A stretch of 58,864 nt of DNA from Ferrovibrio sp. (GCF_029255545.1 NZ_JANLJJ010000091.1:1-58864), one strand, 5' to 3'; counted from the first letter of the stretch, positions 1-8,219 are shown. Program-made: numbers and translations. The notes: generated by a model from the letters alone, not told the origin.

Positions 1-872
1 TTCTTGTACATCAGGATGAAGCTGGCGCCGGTAATCGGCCAGCTCTTGTCGCCCGGCTCCTCGGTCAGGATGACCTCGAAGCCCGGCGTGCCAGCCCAAT
101 CCGCATTGGCGGCGGCAGCCTTGAAGCTATCCGATTCCGGCTGAACCGCCTTGCCCGCCTTGTTGACCATGCGCAGGTGGGTCAGTTTGTTCTGTTTGGC
201 ATAGGCATACTCGACATAACCGATCGCACCGTCGGTCTGGCCCGACATGTTGGCGACGCCCTCATTGCCCTTGGCGCCGATGCCGGTCGGCCACTGCACG
301 GCCGTGCTGGCACCAACCTTGGACTTCCAGTCGGCACTGACCTTCGACAGATAGTCAGTGAACAGGAACGTGGTGCCCGACCCGTCCGAACGATGCACCA
401 CGGCAATGGCGGTGGCCGGCAGATTGGCGCTCGGATTCAGCTTCTTGATCGCCGGATCGTTCCAGGTCTTGATCTCGCCCATGAACATCTTGGCAAGGGT
501 CGGACCATCGATCACCAATTCACCCGGCTTGATGCCCTTGACGTTCGCCACCGGGACCACGCCGCCCATGATCATGGGGAACTGGATCAGGCCAGCTTCG
601 TCGAGATCCTTCGGCTTCAGCGGCATGTCGGAGGCGCCAAAGGTGACGGTCTTGGCCTTGATCTGCTTGATGCCGCCGCCGGACCCGATTGACTGGTAGT
701 TCAGGCCGATGCCGGTCTCTTTCTTATAGGCATCCGCCCACTTCGAGTAGATCGGATACGGGAAGGTCGCGCCGGCGCCCGAAATATCGGCGGCCTGGGC
801 GGCACCAAGACCGAGCGTGGTCGCGAACGCGACAACGGCAGCCTTGAGCAGGATTGGCTTGAACTTGAGCAC
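1..872 (-). CDS. pstS: Phosphate ABC transporter periplasmic binding protein PstS (3' end outside window)
   Basis: Binds inorganic phosphate in the periplasm and delivers it to the PstCAB importer. The reverse strand reads from a GTG at 870-872, preceded by a GGGAG ribosome site. The first ~27 residues form a Sec signal peptide ending near AQA, followed by the typical PstS opening [13 protein letters not shown]. Phosphate-loop features such as SIGSGGG and RSDGSGTT are visible. About 290 residues are in the window and the C-terminus lies beyond base 1. phoR lies upstream on the same strand and a PhoB box precedes the gene, so phosphate-starvation induction is inferred. The family assignment is secure; the GTG start is my choice. 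Confidence 0.93.
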   Translation of the reverse strand, partial: MLKFKPILLKAAVVAFATTLGLGAAQAADISGAGATFPYPIYSKWADAYKKETGIGLNYQSIGSGGGIKQIKAKTVTFGASDMPLKPKDLDEAGLIQFPMIMGGVVPVANVKGIKPGELVIDGPTLAKMFMGEIKTWNDPAIKKLNPSANLPATAIAVVHRSDGSGTTFLFTDYLSKVSADWKSKVGASTAVQWPTGIGAKGNEGVANMSGQTDGAIGYVEYAYAKQNKLTHLRMVNKAGKAVQPESDSFKAAAANADWAGTPGFEVILTEEPGDKSWPITGASFILMYK

Positions 873-943
873 GGGTCTCTCCCTCTGCTTGAAACGTATA
901 GACGTCGGTCAGGTGATCTGACGCGCCGGCAGGTATAGAGAGG

Positions 944-976
944 GCATATGACGGATAGTTTGCAGGAATATGACAG
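944..976 (-). promoter_or_regulatory. Pho box: three tandem 11-bp PhoB half-sites upstream of pstS
   Basis: Read on the minus strand the block is CTGTCATATTC, CTGCAAACTAT, CCGTCATATGC, i.e. CTGTCAT-like heptamers repeated every 11 bases. This is the known PhoB direct-repeat arrangement. A possible -10 element, TATACC at 937-932, lies about 10 bases after the last heptamer. That matches promoters where PhoB replaces the -35 contact. The start codon of pstS is about 70 bases downstream. Confidence 0.8.
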
Positions 977-1004
977 TTGCAAGAATCATTGCCCGCCCCC
1001 TGCA

Positions 1005-1259
1005 AGATTCATAAAATACTCGAAAGTATATAATTATTCTTTATGCGGATTTTTACTATAATAAAAAATATACCTCAAAATAAATAATGTGGATAATTTC
1101 GAATTCATTATTTTTTGCTTCACCATTCACATGAGAAATTTACTTATTAAATCTACTTGATAACTATAATTACTGAAATAATTCTTATGATTCGTTTATG
1201 ATTTAAAAAATAGATCTATGCATTATAGATCGAGCCGCAGCTTTTATGACAGCGCCTGA
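1005..1259. other. AT-rich intergenic island with one perfect DnaA box
   Basis: Together with the pstS leader, bases 873-1259 hold no gene. From about 1005 to 1240 the composition falls to mostly A/T, unlike anything else in the window. It contains TGTGGATAA (DnaA box TTATCCACA on the minus strand) at 1088-1096, directly beside EcoRI-like GAATTC and long A/T runs. No open frame with a ribosome site is seen. It could be an upstream promoter element for pstS, a curved-DNA spot, or a remnant of acquired DNA. Confidence 0.5.
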
Positions 1260-2693
1260 TTATGACACAGGCGGTCCGGCCGGCAGTCCGGAGCGGGCTG
1301 GCAGGGGCAGTCGCACCATAAAACTGCTGCCCTCGCCCAATTCCGATTCGATGACAAGCCGGCCGCGATGACGGTTGATGATGTGCTTGACGATCGCCAG
1401 GCCCAGGCCGGTGCCCCCGAGGTCGCGGCTGCGGGCCGAATCGACCCGGTAGAACCGCTCGGTCAGGCGCGGCAAATGCTCGCGGGGAATACCCTCGCCG
1501 TGATCGCGCACCCCAACCTCCAGCCAGTCGGCCTCGACCGCGCGCAGGGCGATTTCGACCGGGGTTTCGGCACGGCCGTATTTGATCGCGTTGTCGATCA
1601 GGTTCTGGAACACCTGCATCAGTTCGTCGCGGGCGCCGCGCACCGGCGGCAGGCTCTCGTCCAGGACCAGCCGGATCGGCATCTGCTTGGCCCTGGCCTG
1701 CGGCTCCAGGGCGGCGGCGGCATCGCGCAGCAAAGGCGCCAGGGCGATGGTTTCCGACGGCCGGTCATGTTCGCGCATCTCGATCTGCGACAGCGACAGC
1801 AGATCCTGGATCAGCCGGGCCATGCGCGCCGCCTGGTCGCGCATAATGCCGAGAAAGCGGATCCGCGCCGCCTCGTCATCGCGTGCCGGGCCCAGCAGGG
1901 TTTCGATAAAACCGACCAGCGAGGCCAGCGGCGTACGCAGTTCGTGGCTGGCATTGGCGACGAAATCGGCGCGCATCTTCTCGGCCTTGCGCAAGGCGGT
2001 AAGGTCATGTAGCGCCAACACCGCCGCCGAGCCTTCGCTGCTGGCCGGCAGGGCAACCACGCGCAGGCTGAAACTGCGGCCATCGGGCACCGGCAGGGTC
2101 AGGTCGGCCGAGGCCATGCCGGTCTCGCCGCGCAGCACCGCATCGGCGGCATCCAGCACGGCCGGATGGCGCATCGCCACCGCCAGGTCGTTCCCGATGA
2201 TGTCGTTACCAAAGAATTTGCGGGCGGCGAAATTCGCCCGCGCGATATTGCGCCCGTCATCCAGCAGCAAAACCGGATCTGGCAGCGCGTTGAGAATGGC
2301 GTCGGCGGTGGTGCTGTGCAGCGCAACCTGCCCCTGCTCGTCCAGCAGGGTCTGGCGCAGACGTTCCACCGTGGCGCCCAGTTCGCCGATCATGGTGAGC
2401 GCATCCCATTCGCCGCTCTGGCGCGGCGCGCCACCCAGAATCTCGTCGGTGCGGCGCAGCACCCGCCAGGCGGCATGGGTATGCCACGCAGCGAACAGGG
2501 CCGACACCGCCAGCAACGCGCCGATAATCATCCAGGCGGAGACATCGCTCAGCGCACCGGCCAGGCGTGCCAGTAGAATGATGGCGGCCTGCGGCAGGCC
2601 GAGCAGCACGAACAGGGCGAACCAGCGGGTGACAGGGAACCGGGCCACCGTATTTCCCGCGGCGGGTTGAGGGCTTTTCGCTGGCTCGGTCAT
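1260..2693 (-). CDS. phoR: Phosphate regulon sensor histidine kinase PhoR
   Basis: Membrane histidine kinase that senses Pst activity and phosphorylates PhoB. The 477 residues show two membrane segments (about 24-46 and 53-72), a PAS domain (about 125-230), a HisKA domain with phospho-acceptor His250 in NASHELRTPL, and an ATPase domain with the N box NLIDNAIKYG, DHGEGIP and GGTGLGLAI. Length and layout match PhoR. It lies upstream of pstS on the same strand. The PhoB gene is not in the window; in relatives it sits at the other end of the pst operon. The PhoR name rests on domain order plus the pst context. Confidence 0.88.
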   Translation of the reverse strand: MTEPAKSPQPAAGNTVARFPVTRWFALFVLLGLPQAAIILLARLAGALSDVSAWMIIGALLAVSALFAAWHTHAAWRVLRRTDEILGGAPRQSGEWDALTMIGELGATVERLRQTLLDEQGQVALHSTTADAILNALPDPVLLLDDGRNIARANFAARKFFGNDIIGNDLAVAMRHPAVLDAADAVLRGETGMASADLTLPVPDGRSFSLRVVALPASSEGSAAVLALHDLTALRKAEKMRADFVANASHELRTPLASLVGFIETLLGPARDDEAARIRFLGIMRDQAARMARLIQDLLSLSQIEMREHDRPSETIALAPLLRDAAAALEPQARAKQMPIRLVLDESLPPVRGARDELMQVFQNLIDNAIKYGRAETPVEIALRAVEADWLEVGVRDHGEGIPREHLPRLTERFYRVDSARSRDLGGTGLGLAIVKHIINRHRGRLVIESELGEGSSFMVRLPLPARSGLPAGPPVS

Positions 2694-2720
2694 ATCCTGC
2701 CCCTTATCCGCTGCCGTCCG

Positions 2721-3533
2721 TCAGCCCCGGTCTGCCGGCTGCCAGTGCAGCAGCGTTTCGACCAGTTTGCGCAGTATGGCCATCAACGGCGCGGCGCGGC
2801 CGGCATCCCAATGCTCCAGCCGTCCCTCATCCATATAACAGTCGCGGGCGATTTCGAGTTGCAGCGCATGGATGCCGTCGGCCGGGCGACCATAGTGACG
2901 GGTGATATAGCCGCCCTTGAAGCGACCGTTATACACATGGGTGAAGCCCTTGGCAGCACTGAGTACGTCACAGGCACGATCCGCCAGGCCGGCCGCACAG
3001 CTGGCGCCGTCATTGGTGCCGAGATTAAGGTCGGGCAGCCGACCGGCAAAGAAACGCGGCACTTCGGCGGCAATGCTGTGGCCATCGAGCAGAACGGCAA
3101 AGCCGTGGCGGGCGCGAACAGCCTCAAGCTCGGCCGACAGGCGGCGGTGATAGGGGTGCCAATAGCGGTTCGCCCGGGCCGCCACTTCGGCAGCATCAGG
3201 CCCGTCCCCATCGCGATAGAGCAGCCGGCCATCGAAATCGCGGGTCGGGCAGAGTTCGGTATTGTCCGCGCCGGGGTATAATGCGCGCCCTTCCGGATCG
3301 CGGTTGAGGTCAACGACATAACGCGAATGGGTCGCCACCATCAGGCCGGCGCCGAGTTCGGTGGCAAAGGCATACAGCTTCTCGACATGCCAGTCGGTGT
3401 CGGTCAGGCGCCGGGCCGTGTCGGTCAGGCGCTCCGGCAGGCCGGGGCCAAGCCCCAGGCCGGCATGCGGCACATTGATCAGTAACGGCGTGGCGCCGGG
3501 AACAAGAGTGAACAGAGGTGCGTTTTCGGTCAT
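2721..3533 (-). CDS. N-formylglutamate amidohydrolase family protein (HutG-like)
   Basis: Predicted zinc hydrolase cleaving N-formyl-L-glutamate to glutamate and formate, a last step of one histidine-degradation route. Family signatures are PLLINVPHAG near the N-terminus, then RYVVDLNRDP, LYPGADNTELCPT, LLDGHSI and LQLEIARDCYM. The chosen ATG gives 270 residues, the usual family length. The frame stays open to ATGs at 3563 and 3611, and none of the three has a clear ribosome site. No hut genes are nearby; phoR follows 27 bases downstream on the same strand. Substrate is therefore inferred from family only, and a role on other formylated amino acids is possible. Confidence 0.85.
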   Translation of the reverse strand: MTENAPLFTLVPGATPLLINVPHAGLGLGPGLPERLTDTARRLTDTDWHVEKLYAFATELGAGLMVATHSRYVVDLNRDPEGRALYPGADNTELCPTRDFDGRLLYRDGDGPDAAEVAARANRYWHPYHRRLSAELEAVRARHGFAVLLDGHSIAAEVPRFFAGRLPDLNLGTNDGASCAAGLADRACDVLSAAKGFTHVYNGRFKGGYITRHYGRPADGIHALQLEIARDCYMDEGRLEHWDAGRAAPLMAILRKLVETLLHWQPADRG

Positions 3534-3732
3534 GCTCGAAGGCTGGAAAAGCGGGGTCGACATAGGTAACAAAGCGGACCGCTGGCGCCAAGCCGCGATC
3601 ACCGCCGACATGGATATTTCACAGGTGGTAGTCGCCTGGCCCAGGCCGACATTTGAGGATGACCGGGCTTTACCCTAGAGTGCGGTGGCTTTTTTCAGCG
3701 ACCTCCCCAGTCGCATAACGCAAGGCAGTTCG

Positions 3733-4389
3733 ATGGACCTTACCCTGCTCGGCTATACGATCAGCGCTTCCCATATCAGCGCGTTCCTGCAAGTCATCAT
3801 GATCGACGTCATCCTGTCGGGTGACAATGCCATCGTCATCGGCATGGCCGTGGCCGGCCTGGCGCCGCAGCAGCGCAACAAGATCATCGTTTACGGCATC
3901 CTGGCCGCCACCGTGCTGCGCATCCTGTTTGCCGGCATCGCCGTGCAGTTGCTGCAGATCATCGGCCTGACCCTGGCCGGCGGCATCCTGCTGCTCTGGG
4001 TAGCCTGGAAGATGTGGCGCGAACTGCGCGCGCAGGCCAAGGGGGAAGCCGGCGGCGAAGACGGCGACACCGGCAAGCCGGCGCCGAAGACGCAGCGCGA
4101 AGCCGTGATGCAGATCATCATCGCCGACCTGTCGATGTCGCTGGACAACGTGCTGGCCGTCGCCGGCGCTGCCCGCGAGCATCCCTATATCCTCGCCTTC
4201 GGCCTGGTGCTCTCCATCGCCCTGATGGCGATCGCCTCGAAGTTCATTGCCCGCCTGCTCGACCGCTATCACTGGATCGCCTATATCGGCCTGCTGATCA
4301 TCGGCTATGTGGCGCTGCGCATGATCTGGGAGGGCGGCTTCCAGGTGATGGATGCCACCGGCCTGCAGGCCATGCTGACCGGCAAATAG
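3733..4389 (+). CDS. TerC/YjbE-family integral membrane protein
   Basis: Multi-pass inner-membrane protein of the TerC superfamily, whose members are linked to metal-ion efflux (manganese, calcium) or metal loading of exported enzymes. The 218 residues hold about seven hydrophobic segments and the two paired signatures DVILSGDNAIVIG and DLSMSLDNVLAVAG, whose acidic residues lie inside membrane helices. A charged loop at about residues 95-120 separates the halves. The start at 3733 is preceded by AAGGCAG; an upstream in-frame ATG at 3685 lacks such a site. The gene converges with the alpha/beta hydrolase, with only three bases between the stops. The ion transported cannot be told from sequence. 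Confidence 0.85.
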   Translation: MDLTLLGYTISASHISAFLQVIMIDVILSGDNAIVIGMAVAGLAPQQRNKIIVYGILAATVLRILFAGIAVQLLQIIGLTLAGGILLLWVAWKMWRELRAQAKGEAGGEDGDTGKPAPKTQREAVMQIIIADLSMSLDNVLAVAGAAREHPYILAFGLVLSIALMAIASKFIARLLDRYHWIAYIGLLIIGYVALRMIWEGGFQVMDATGLQAMLTGK

Positions 4390-4392
4390 AGG

Positions 4393-5307
4393 CTATTCAG
4401 CCCAGAATTTGGCGATTGCGTCGGCGAGATCCTCGCCGTAGAGATCCTTGAAGAAATGATCCGCGCCATCGATCGTGATGGTGCGGATTTTTTCTGCGCG
4501 CTTTGCTGACTGCAGTTTCTGCGGCAGATCCTTCACCACCTCATCGGCACCGGCGATTGCCAGCAGCACGGGGCGATTGATACGGGCCAACTGGCTCGGC
4601 GTATCGTTGCGGCCATCGCCGCTATGGTAATCGAGGAAGGTCGCGGCCGCCACGCTGGTTTTCGGACAGTACAGGAAATCCGTGCCGGTCAGCAGCTCAG
4701 CGCCCTTGCCGGCAGAAACCAGTGCTTCAGCCTTTGCGGCAATCGCGTTGAAATCGCCGCCGAAGCGCACCTTGTATTCGGCTGGCGCGGCGGCACGGTC
4801 AAAGGTTGCCGGCGCTGCCAGCACAATCTTCTGCAATGCCGTCGGCAGCTTTTCTCCCGCTTGCGCGGCGTACCAGGCAACCTGGGCGCCGCCGCGCGAA
4901 TGTCCGAGCAGGCCGATCTTCGCCGCGCCCGCCTTGCCGGCCCAGTCGATCCAGGCGGCGATCTCGGCCGCGGCCTGGGCATTGCCGTGGCGATGCGGCA
5001 CGGCGCAATCATACATGCCCTTGCGGTCGGAAACGCCCAGCGACAGCGTCACCGCCACGGTGGAAAGCCCGCGTTCCGCCAGCGTCTCCTGCAGCGCTTG
5101 CATGATCTCCATGCGGTTATGCGCCAGCGTGCCATGCACCAGCACCATGACGCCGTCGCGCAGCGCCTTGCCGCCGGCCAGCTTCAGTTCGCCGTCCAGC
5201 CCACGTCCTTCCTGCACCAGCCGTATCGGCTCGGCACGGACCAGCCCTGTCAGAGACAACAAAGCGACCAGGCTCAGCCCCAACATCCGGCGACGGTTAT
5301 GCGACAT
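4393..5307 (-). CDS. Exported alpha/beta hydrolase
   Basis: 304-residue alpha/beta-fold hydrolase with an N-terminal signal (RRR, then a hydrophobic stretch ending at RAEP), so probably periplasmic. Visible motifs are the oxyanion region MVLVHGT near residue 56, the nucleophile elbow GHSRGG with Ser137, and a C-terminal GADHFF His. One Cys (101) lies in MYDCAVPH. The start follows AGGGAGAA at good spacing. It is divergent from soxS, with 64 bases between the two starts, so the two may share control. The substrate is unknown. The start was moved inward from an upstream in-frame ATG at 5355. Confidence 0.75.
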   Translation of the reverse strand: MSHNRRRMLGLSLVALLSLTGLVRAEPIRLVQEGRGLDGELKLAGGKALRDGVMVLVHGTLAHNRMEIMQALQETLAERGLSTVAVTLSLGVSDRKGMYDCAVPHRHGNAQAAAEIAAWIDWAGKAGAAKIGLLGHSRGGAQVAWYAAQAGEKLPTALQKIVLAAPATFDRAAAPAEYKVRFGGDFNAIAAKAEALVSAGKGAELLTGTDFLYCPKTSVAAATFLDYHSGDGRNDTPSQLARINRPVLLAIAGADEVVKDLPQKLQSAKRAEKIRTITIDGADHFFKDLYGEDLADAIAKFWAE

Positions 5308-5371
5308 GCGTTTTTCTCCCTGTGCAGGCCCGGCTATTGATCGCAGGCGGACCATAAAATAACATCAATCT

Positions 5372-5764
5372 ATGATATTTTTTAAAGTTGCACAATTCAT
5401 ATGTGTTATAATGATTGGATTATGGGCGGCCCTGCCGGCCCATGCCCAGCCCCGGGAGCTTGTCATGTTCGAGCGCCAGGATTGTTCCTGGTGCAAGGCC
5501 TGGCATCGCGAAGTCGGCCCGGGCTACGACAAGTCCGAAGAAGGCCGGCAGGCGCCGCTGCGGCGCGTCGACCTTGACAGGGACTGGCCGGCCGACCTGC
5601 CCCGGCTGGGCATCCGCTATACGCCGACCTTCGTTCTGATGACGTGTGGGCACGAGATCGGTCGACTCGTAGGCTATCCCGGTGCGGATTTCTTTTATCC
5701 CAAGGTTGAGGCTCTACTCGAGCAATCGCAGGGCAATGGAAAAACATCGGGAAATTGCGGTTAA
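5372..5764 (+). CDS. soxS: Periplasmic thioredoxin-like protein SoxS
   Basis: 130 residues: a signal peptide (about 1-25, ending PAHA), then a thioredoxin-like fold with active site Cys38-Ser-Trp-Cys41 and a cis-proline loop YTPTF. In Paracoccus, SoxS is the periplasmic thiol oxidoreductase that keeps SoxY active by reducing adducts on its carrier Cys. It is the first gene of the sox cluster, as in that organism. Two further Cys occur at 92 and near the C-terminus. The start lacks a clear ribosome site, but it is the only one giving a full signal peptide. No soxV/ccdA electron donor is in the window. Confidence 0.75.
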   Translation: MIFFKVAQFICVIMIGLWAALPAHAQPRELVMFERQDCSWCKAWHREVGPGYDKSEEGRQAPLRRVDLDRDWPADLPRLGIRYTPTFVLMTCGHEIGRLVGYPGADFFYPKVEALLEQSQGNGKTSGNCG

Positions 5765-5807
5765 CGCGATGCGACAAAACACCACTTGCAAAATGTGGAA
5801 TGAGTTT

Positions 5808-5824
5808 GTTATGGACACGATAAC
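5808..5824. promoter_or_regulatory. Inverted repeat GTTAT-N7-ATAAC in the soxS-soxX gap
   Basis: The 118 bases between soxS and soxX contain this 5+5 bp inverted repeat, followed by a CAGCC/GGCTG hairpin at about 5831-5846. It is a candidate operator for soxX. No convincing -35/-10 pair was found, and the cluster carries no visible soxR regulator, so the role is only inferred. Confidence 0.25.
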
Positions 5825-5882
5825 CTTCAGCCTTGCAGGCTGGCCTGACCGGATGACCGGCAGAGAACGATCGGGAGGAATG

Positions 5883-6356
5883 ATGCGCCAGATGCGCCTA
5901 CTTACAGCTTGCCTTGCCGGCACCGCCGCCATGCTGGCCGCGACCGTTTCGTTCGCCCAGGAAATCCGCGATGCCAACCTCACCCCCTATGCGGTGAAGG
6001 ATTACGCCATTGAGAAATCGCTGACCGGCAAGCCCGGCGATCCGGCCAAGGGCCGGCAGATCGCCACCACCAGCGGTCAGGGCAACTGCGTGATCTGCCA
6101 CAAGATGCCGATCCCCGAGGTCGCCTTCCGCATCGGCAATGTCGGCCCCGACCTGACCGAGGTGGGCGGACGCCTGACAGCGGCCGAAATCCGCATGCGG
6201 ATCGTTAATCCCAAGCTGCTCAACGAAGAGACCATCATGCCGGCCTATTACCGCGTGACCGGCCTCAACCGCGTCGACAAAAAAGCCCAGGGCAAGCCGA
6301 TGCTGAGCGCCGAGCAGGTCGAAGACCTGGTCGCCTATCTTTCGACGCTGAAATAA
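5883..6356 (+). CDS. soxX: Sulfur oxidation c-type cytochrome SoxX
   Basis: Monohaem cytochrome subunit of the SoxAX complex, which couples thiosulfate oxidatively to the Cys of SoxY in the periplasm. The 157 residues have a signal peptide cut near FAQ-E and a haem site Cys69-Val-Ile-Cys72-His73. A distal Met ligand is likely in EETIMPAYY, as in known SoxX. The ATG at 5883 is four bases after GGAGG; ATG 5880 is too close to that site. It starts the soxXYZA run, ahead of soxY by 32 bases. Confidence 0.95.
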   Translation: MRQMRLLTACLAGTAAMLAATVSFAQEIRDANLTPYAVKDYAIEKSLTGKPGDPAKGRQIATTSGQGNCVICHKMPIPEVAFRIGNVGPDLTEVGGRLTAAEIRMRIVNPKLLNEETIMPAYYRVTGLNRVDKKAQGKPMLSAEQVEDLVAYLSTLK

Positions 6357-6388
6357 ACATCCCCGGATCTGGAACAGGAGCGCCCGAC

Positions 6389-6865
6389 ATGACCGCATCG
6401 TCTCAATCCCTCAACCGCCGCGGCCTCAGCCGCCGCCAGGCCGTCGCCGCCCTCGGGCTTGGCAGCGTCGTCGTCACCCTGGTCCCGCTCAGCGCCGAGG
6501 CAACGCCGGAAAGCGCCAAGAAGATGCTTGGCGATCTGGTCAAGGCCGCGCCGAAAGCCGGCAAGGTGCAGATCAAGACTCAGGAAATCGCCGAGAATGG
6601 CAACACCGTGCCGGTCACCATCTCGGTCGAAAGCCCGATGACCGACAAGGACTACGTGAAGGAAATCCATGTCGTGTCCGACAAGAACCCGCAGCCGGGC
6701 GTCGCCAGCTTCATGCTGACCCCGGCCAATGGCAAGGCGGAAGTGCAGTTCCGCATGCGCATGGCGGAAACCCAGAATGTCATTGCGGTCGCGGTGATGA
6801 GCGACGGCAGCGCCTGGACCGCGGCCCGCGAGGTCAAGGTCACCATCGGCGGCTGCGGCGGCTGA
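6389..6865 (+). CDS. soxY: Thiosulfate carrier protein SoxY
   Basis: Sulfur carrier subunit: sulfur intermediates are bound covalently to the Cys of its flexible C-terminal arm. The 158 residues end in GGCGG with Cys156, the family hallmark. The N-terminus carries a twin-arginine signal (SRRQAVAALG), fitting export as a folded SoxYZ complex with SoxZ riding along. The start follows AGGAG at proper spacing. Neighbour soxZ is 45 bases downstream. Length and motif fit the family fully. Confidence 0.97.
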   Translation: MTASSQSLNRRGLSRRQAVAALGLGSVVVTLVPLSAEATPESAKKMLGDLVKAAPKAGKVQIKTQEIAENGNTVPVTISVESPMTDKDYVKEIHVVSDKNPQPGVASFMLTPANGKAEVQFRMRMAETQNVIAVAVMSDGSAWTAAREVKVTIGGCGG

Positions 6866-6910
6866 TCGGTCGCGCAACGGGCAGGCAGAGACACAGGAAA
6901 GGATCGAACC

Positions 6911-7240
6911 ATGGCTGCAGACATCAAACCGCGTATCCGCGTACCGCAGACCGCCAAGAAGGATGAGATCATCGAGATCAAGACGCTGATCTCGCATCCG
7001 ATGGAATCCGGCCAGCGCAAGGATTCGCAAGGTAAAATCATCCCGCGCAAGATCATCAACAAGATGACGGTTGCCTTCAACGGCAAGCCGGTTTTCGAGG
7101 CCAAGCTGGAGCCCTCGATCTCGGCGAACCCGTACCTGTCGTTCTTTCTGAAATGCAGCGCCAGCGGCAATCTGGATTTCACGTGGACGGATGACGACGG
7201 CAGCGTCTACAAGGCGACGCAAGCCATTACGGTGGCCTGA
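6911..7240 (+). CDS. soxZ: Thiosulfate carrier partner SoxZ
   Basis: 109-residue partner of SoxY, an immunoglobulin-like fold without signal peptide; SoxZ is exported as a complex with SoxY through the Tat path. Family features are the opening KPRIRVPQTAKKDEIIEIKT, the phrase LISHPMESGQRKD, and a C-terminal half SFFLKCSASG...FTWTDDDGSVY. The start follows AAGGA. It precedes soxA by only 10 bases, so the two are probably co-translated. No unusual features are seen. Confidence 0.97.
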   Translation: MAADIKPRIRVPQTAKKDEIIEIKTLISHPMESGQRKDSQGKIIPRKIINKMTVAFNGKPVFEAKLEPSISANPYLSFFLKCSASGNLDFTWTDDDGSVYKATQAITVA

Positions 7241-7250
7241 GGTGCCGCGC

Positions 7251-8117
7251 ATGCCCCGCCTGCGCTCCCCCCTGCTCACCGCCGCAGCGGCGTTGGCTGT
7301 ACTTGGCAGCCTGGCCGCCTGCGATGGTGACAAGTCGAAATCGGCCGCGATGGCCGATTCCGGCGATCCGCTGGCGCAATACCGCGCCAACCCGAAATAC
7401 AAGGCCTTCATGGCCGGCGAGAAGATGTCGGGCTATGTTTTCGCCTCGCCCGAGACCCAGGCGATGCAGGACGACGACTTCGAGAATCCCGGTATGCTGG
7501 CCGTACAGGATGGCGAGGAAGAATGGAGCAAGGTGGAAGGCGCCGCCGGAAAGTCCTGTGCCTCCTGCCACCAGGATGCGGCGAAAAGCATGAAGGGCGT
7601 CGCCGTCAGCTATCCGAAATTCGAGCCCAAGCGCGGTAAGCTGGCCAATATCGAGCACCGCATCAATCTTTGCCGCACCGAGCATATGAAGGCGCCAGAG
7701 CTGAAATGGGAATCCAAGCCCCTGCTCGGCCTGACCGCCTATGTCGAGCATCAGTCGCGTGGCCTGCCGATCAGCGTGAAGGTCGATGGTCCGGCAGCCC
7801 CCTTCTTCGAGGAGGGCAAGAAATTCTACTATACCCGACGCGGCCAGATGGATATCGCCTGCGCGCAATGCCATGAACAGAATCCCGGCATGAATATCGG
7901 CGTCGAGAATCTGAGCCAGGGCCAGTCGAACGGGTATCCGACCTATCGCCTGAAATGGCAGTCTTTCGGATCGCTGCATCGCCGCTTCGAAGGCTGCAAT
8001 CAGGAAGTCCGCGCCGAGCCCTATCCGCGCGGTTCCGACGAATACACAAACCTTGAACTCTACGTCGCCTGGCGCGGCAACGGGCTGAAGTCCGAAGCTC
8101 CCAGCGTCCGCCGCTAA
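7251..8117 (+). CDS. soxA: Dihaem sulfur oxidation cytochrome SoxA, probable lipoprotein
   Basis: Catalytic subunit of SoxAX, forming the disulfide between thiosulfate and SoxY. The 288 residues hold two haem sites, Cys103-x2-Cys106-His107 and Cys204-x2-Cys207-His208. Cys141 (NLCRTEHM) is the axial ligand of haem 1. Cys249 (FEGCN) is the haem-2 ligand and active-site Cys that becomes a persulfide. This is the dihaem type found in Paracoccus and Rhodovulum. Oddly, the signal ends with a lipobox LAAC (Cys24) followed by Asp. That predicts a lipid-anchored protein rather than the usual soluble one. A GTG at 7242 is an alternative start in frame. Confidence 0.95.
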   Translation: MPRLRSPLLTAAAALAVLGSLAACDGDKSKSAAMADSGDPLAQYRANPKYKAFMAGEKMSGYVFASPETQAMQDDDFENPGMLAVQDGEEEWSKVEGAAGKSCASCHQDAAKSMKGVAVSYPKFEPKRGKLANIEHRINLCRTEHMKAPELKWESKPLLGLTAYVEHQSRGLPISVKVDGPAAPFFEEGKKFYYTRRGQMDIACAQCHEQNPGMNIGVENLSQGQSNGYPTYRLKWQSFGSLHRRFEGCNQEVRAEPYPRGSDEYTNLELYVAWRGNGLKSEAPSVRR

Positions 8118-8123
8118 GTCGTC

Positions 8124-8151
8124 ACGGCCACTCCGGTTTCGGAGTGGCCGT
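8124..8151 (+). terminator. Strong hairpin between soxA and soxB
   Basis: A perfect 12-bp stem (ACGGCCACTCCG with its complement) closes a four-base GTTT loop, then TTGCGTATTTTGT follows. Stem and T-rich tail resemble an intrinsic terminator or attenuator, though the T run is interrupted. Its position seven bases after soxA suggests that transcription is partly stopped or mRNA ends are protected there. This would make soxXYZA and soxBCD levels differ. Confidence 0.6.
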
Positions 8152-8177
8152 TTGCGTATTTTGTACATAAAAAAACT

Positions 8178-8192
8178 GCTGAAAAATTCAGC
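8178..8192. promoter_or_regulatory. Palindrome GCTGAA-AAA-TTCAGC upstream of soxB
   Basis: A 6+6 bp inverted repeat with a three-base centre lies 28 bases before the soxB start, just ahead of a -10-like TATAAA at 8196-8201. Lying after the soxA hairpin, it could be an operator for a separate soxB promoter. No good -35 was found at proper distance. Confidence 0.3.
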
Positions 8193-8219
8193 TGCTATAA
8201 AGAGGAACAGAGAGCCCCC

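Noticed and set aside
5407-5412. Perfect TATAAT with TG extension
   Set aside because: It lies inside the soxS signal-peptide codons and has no -35 at the right distance; likely chance.
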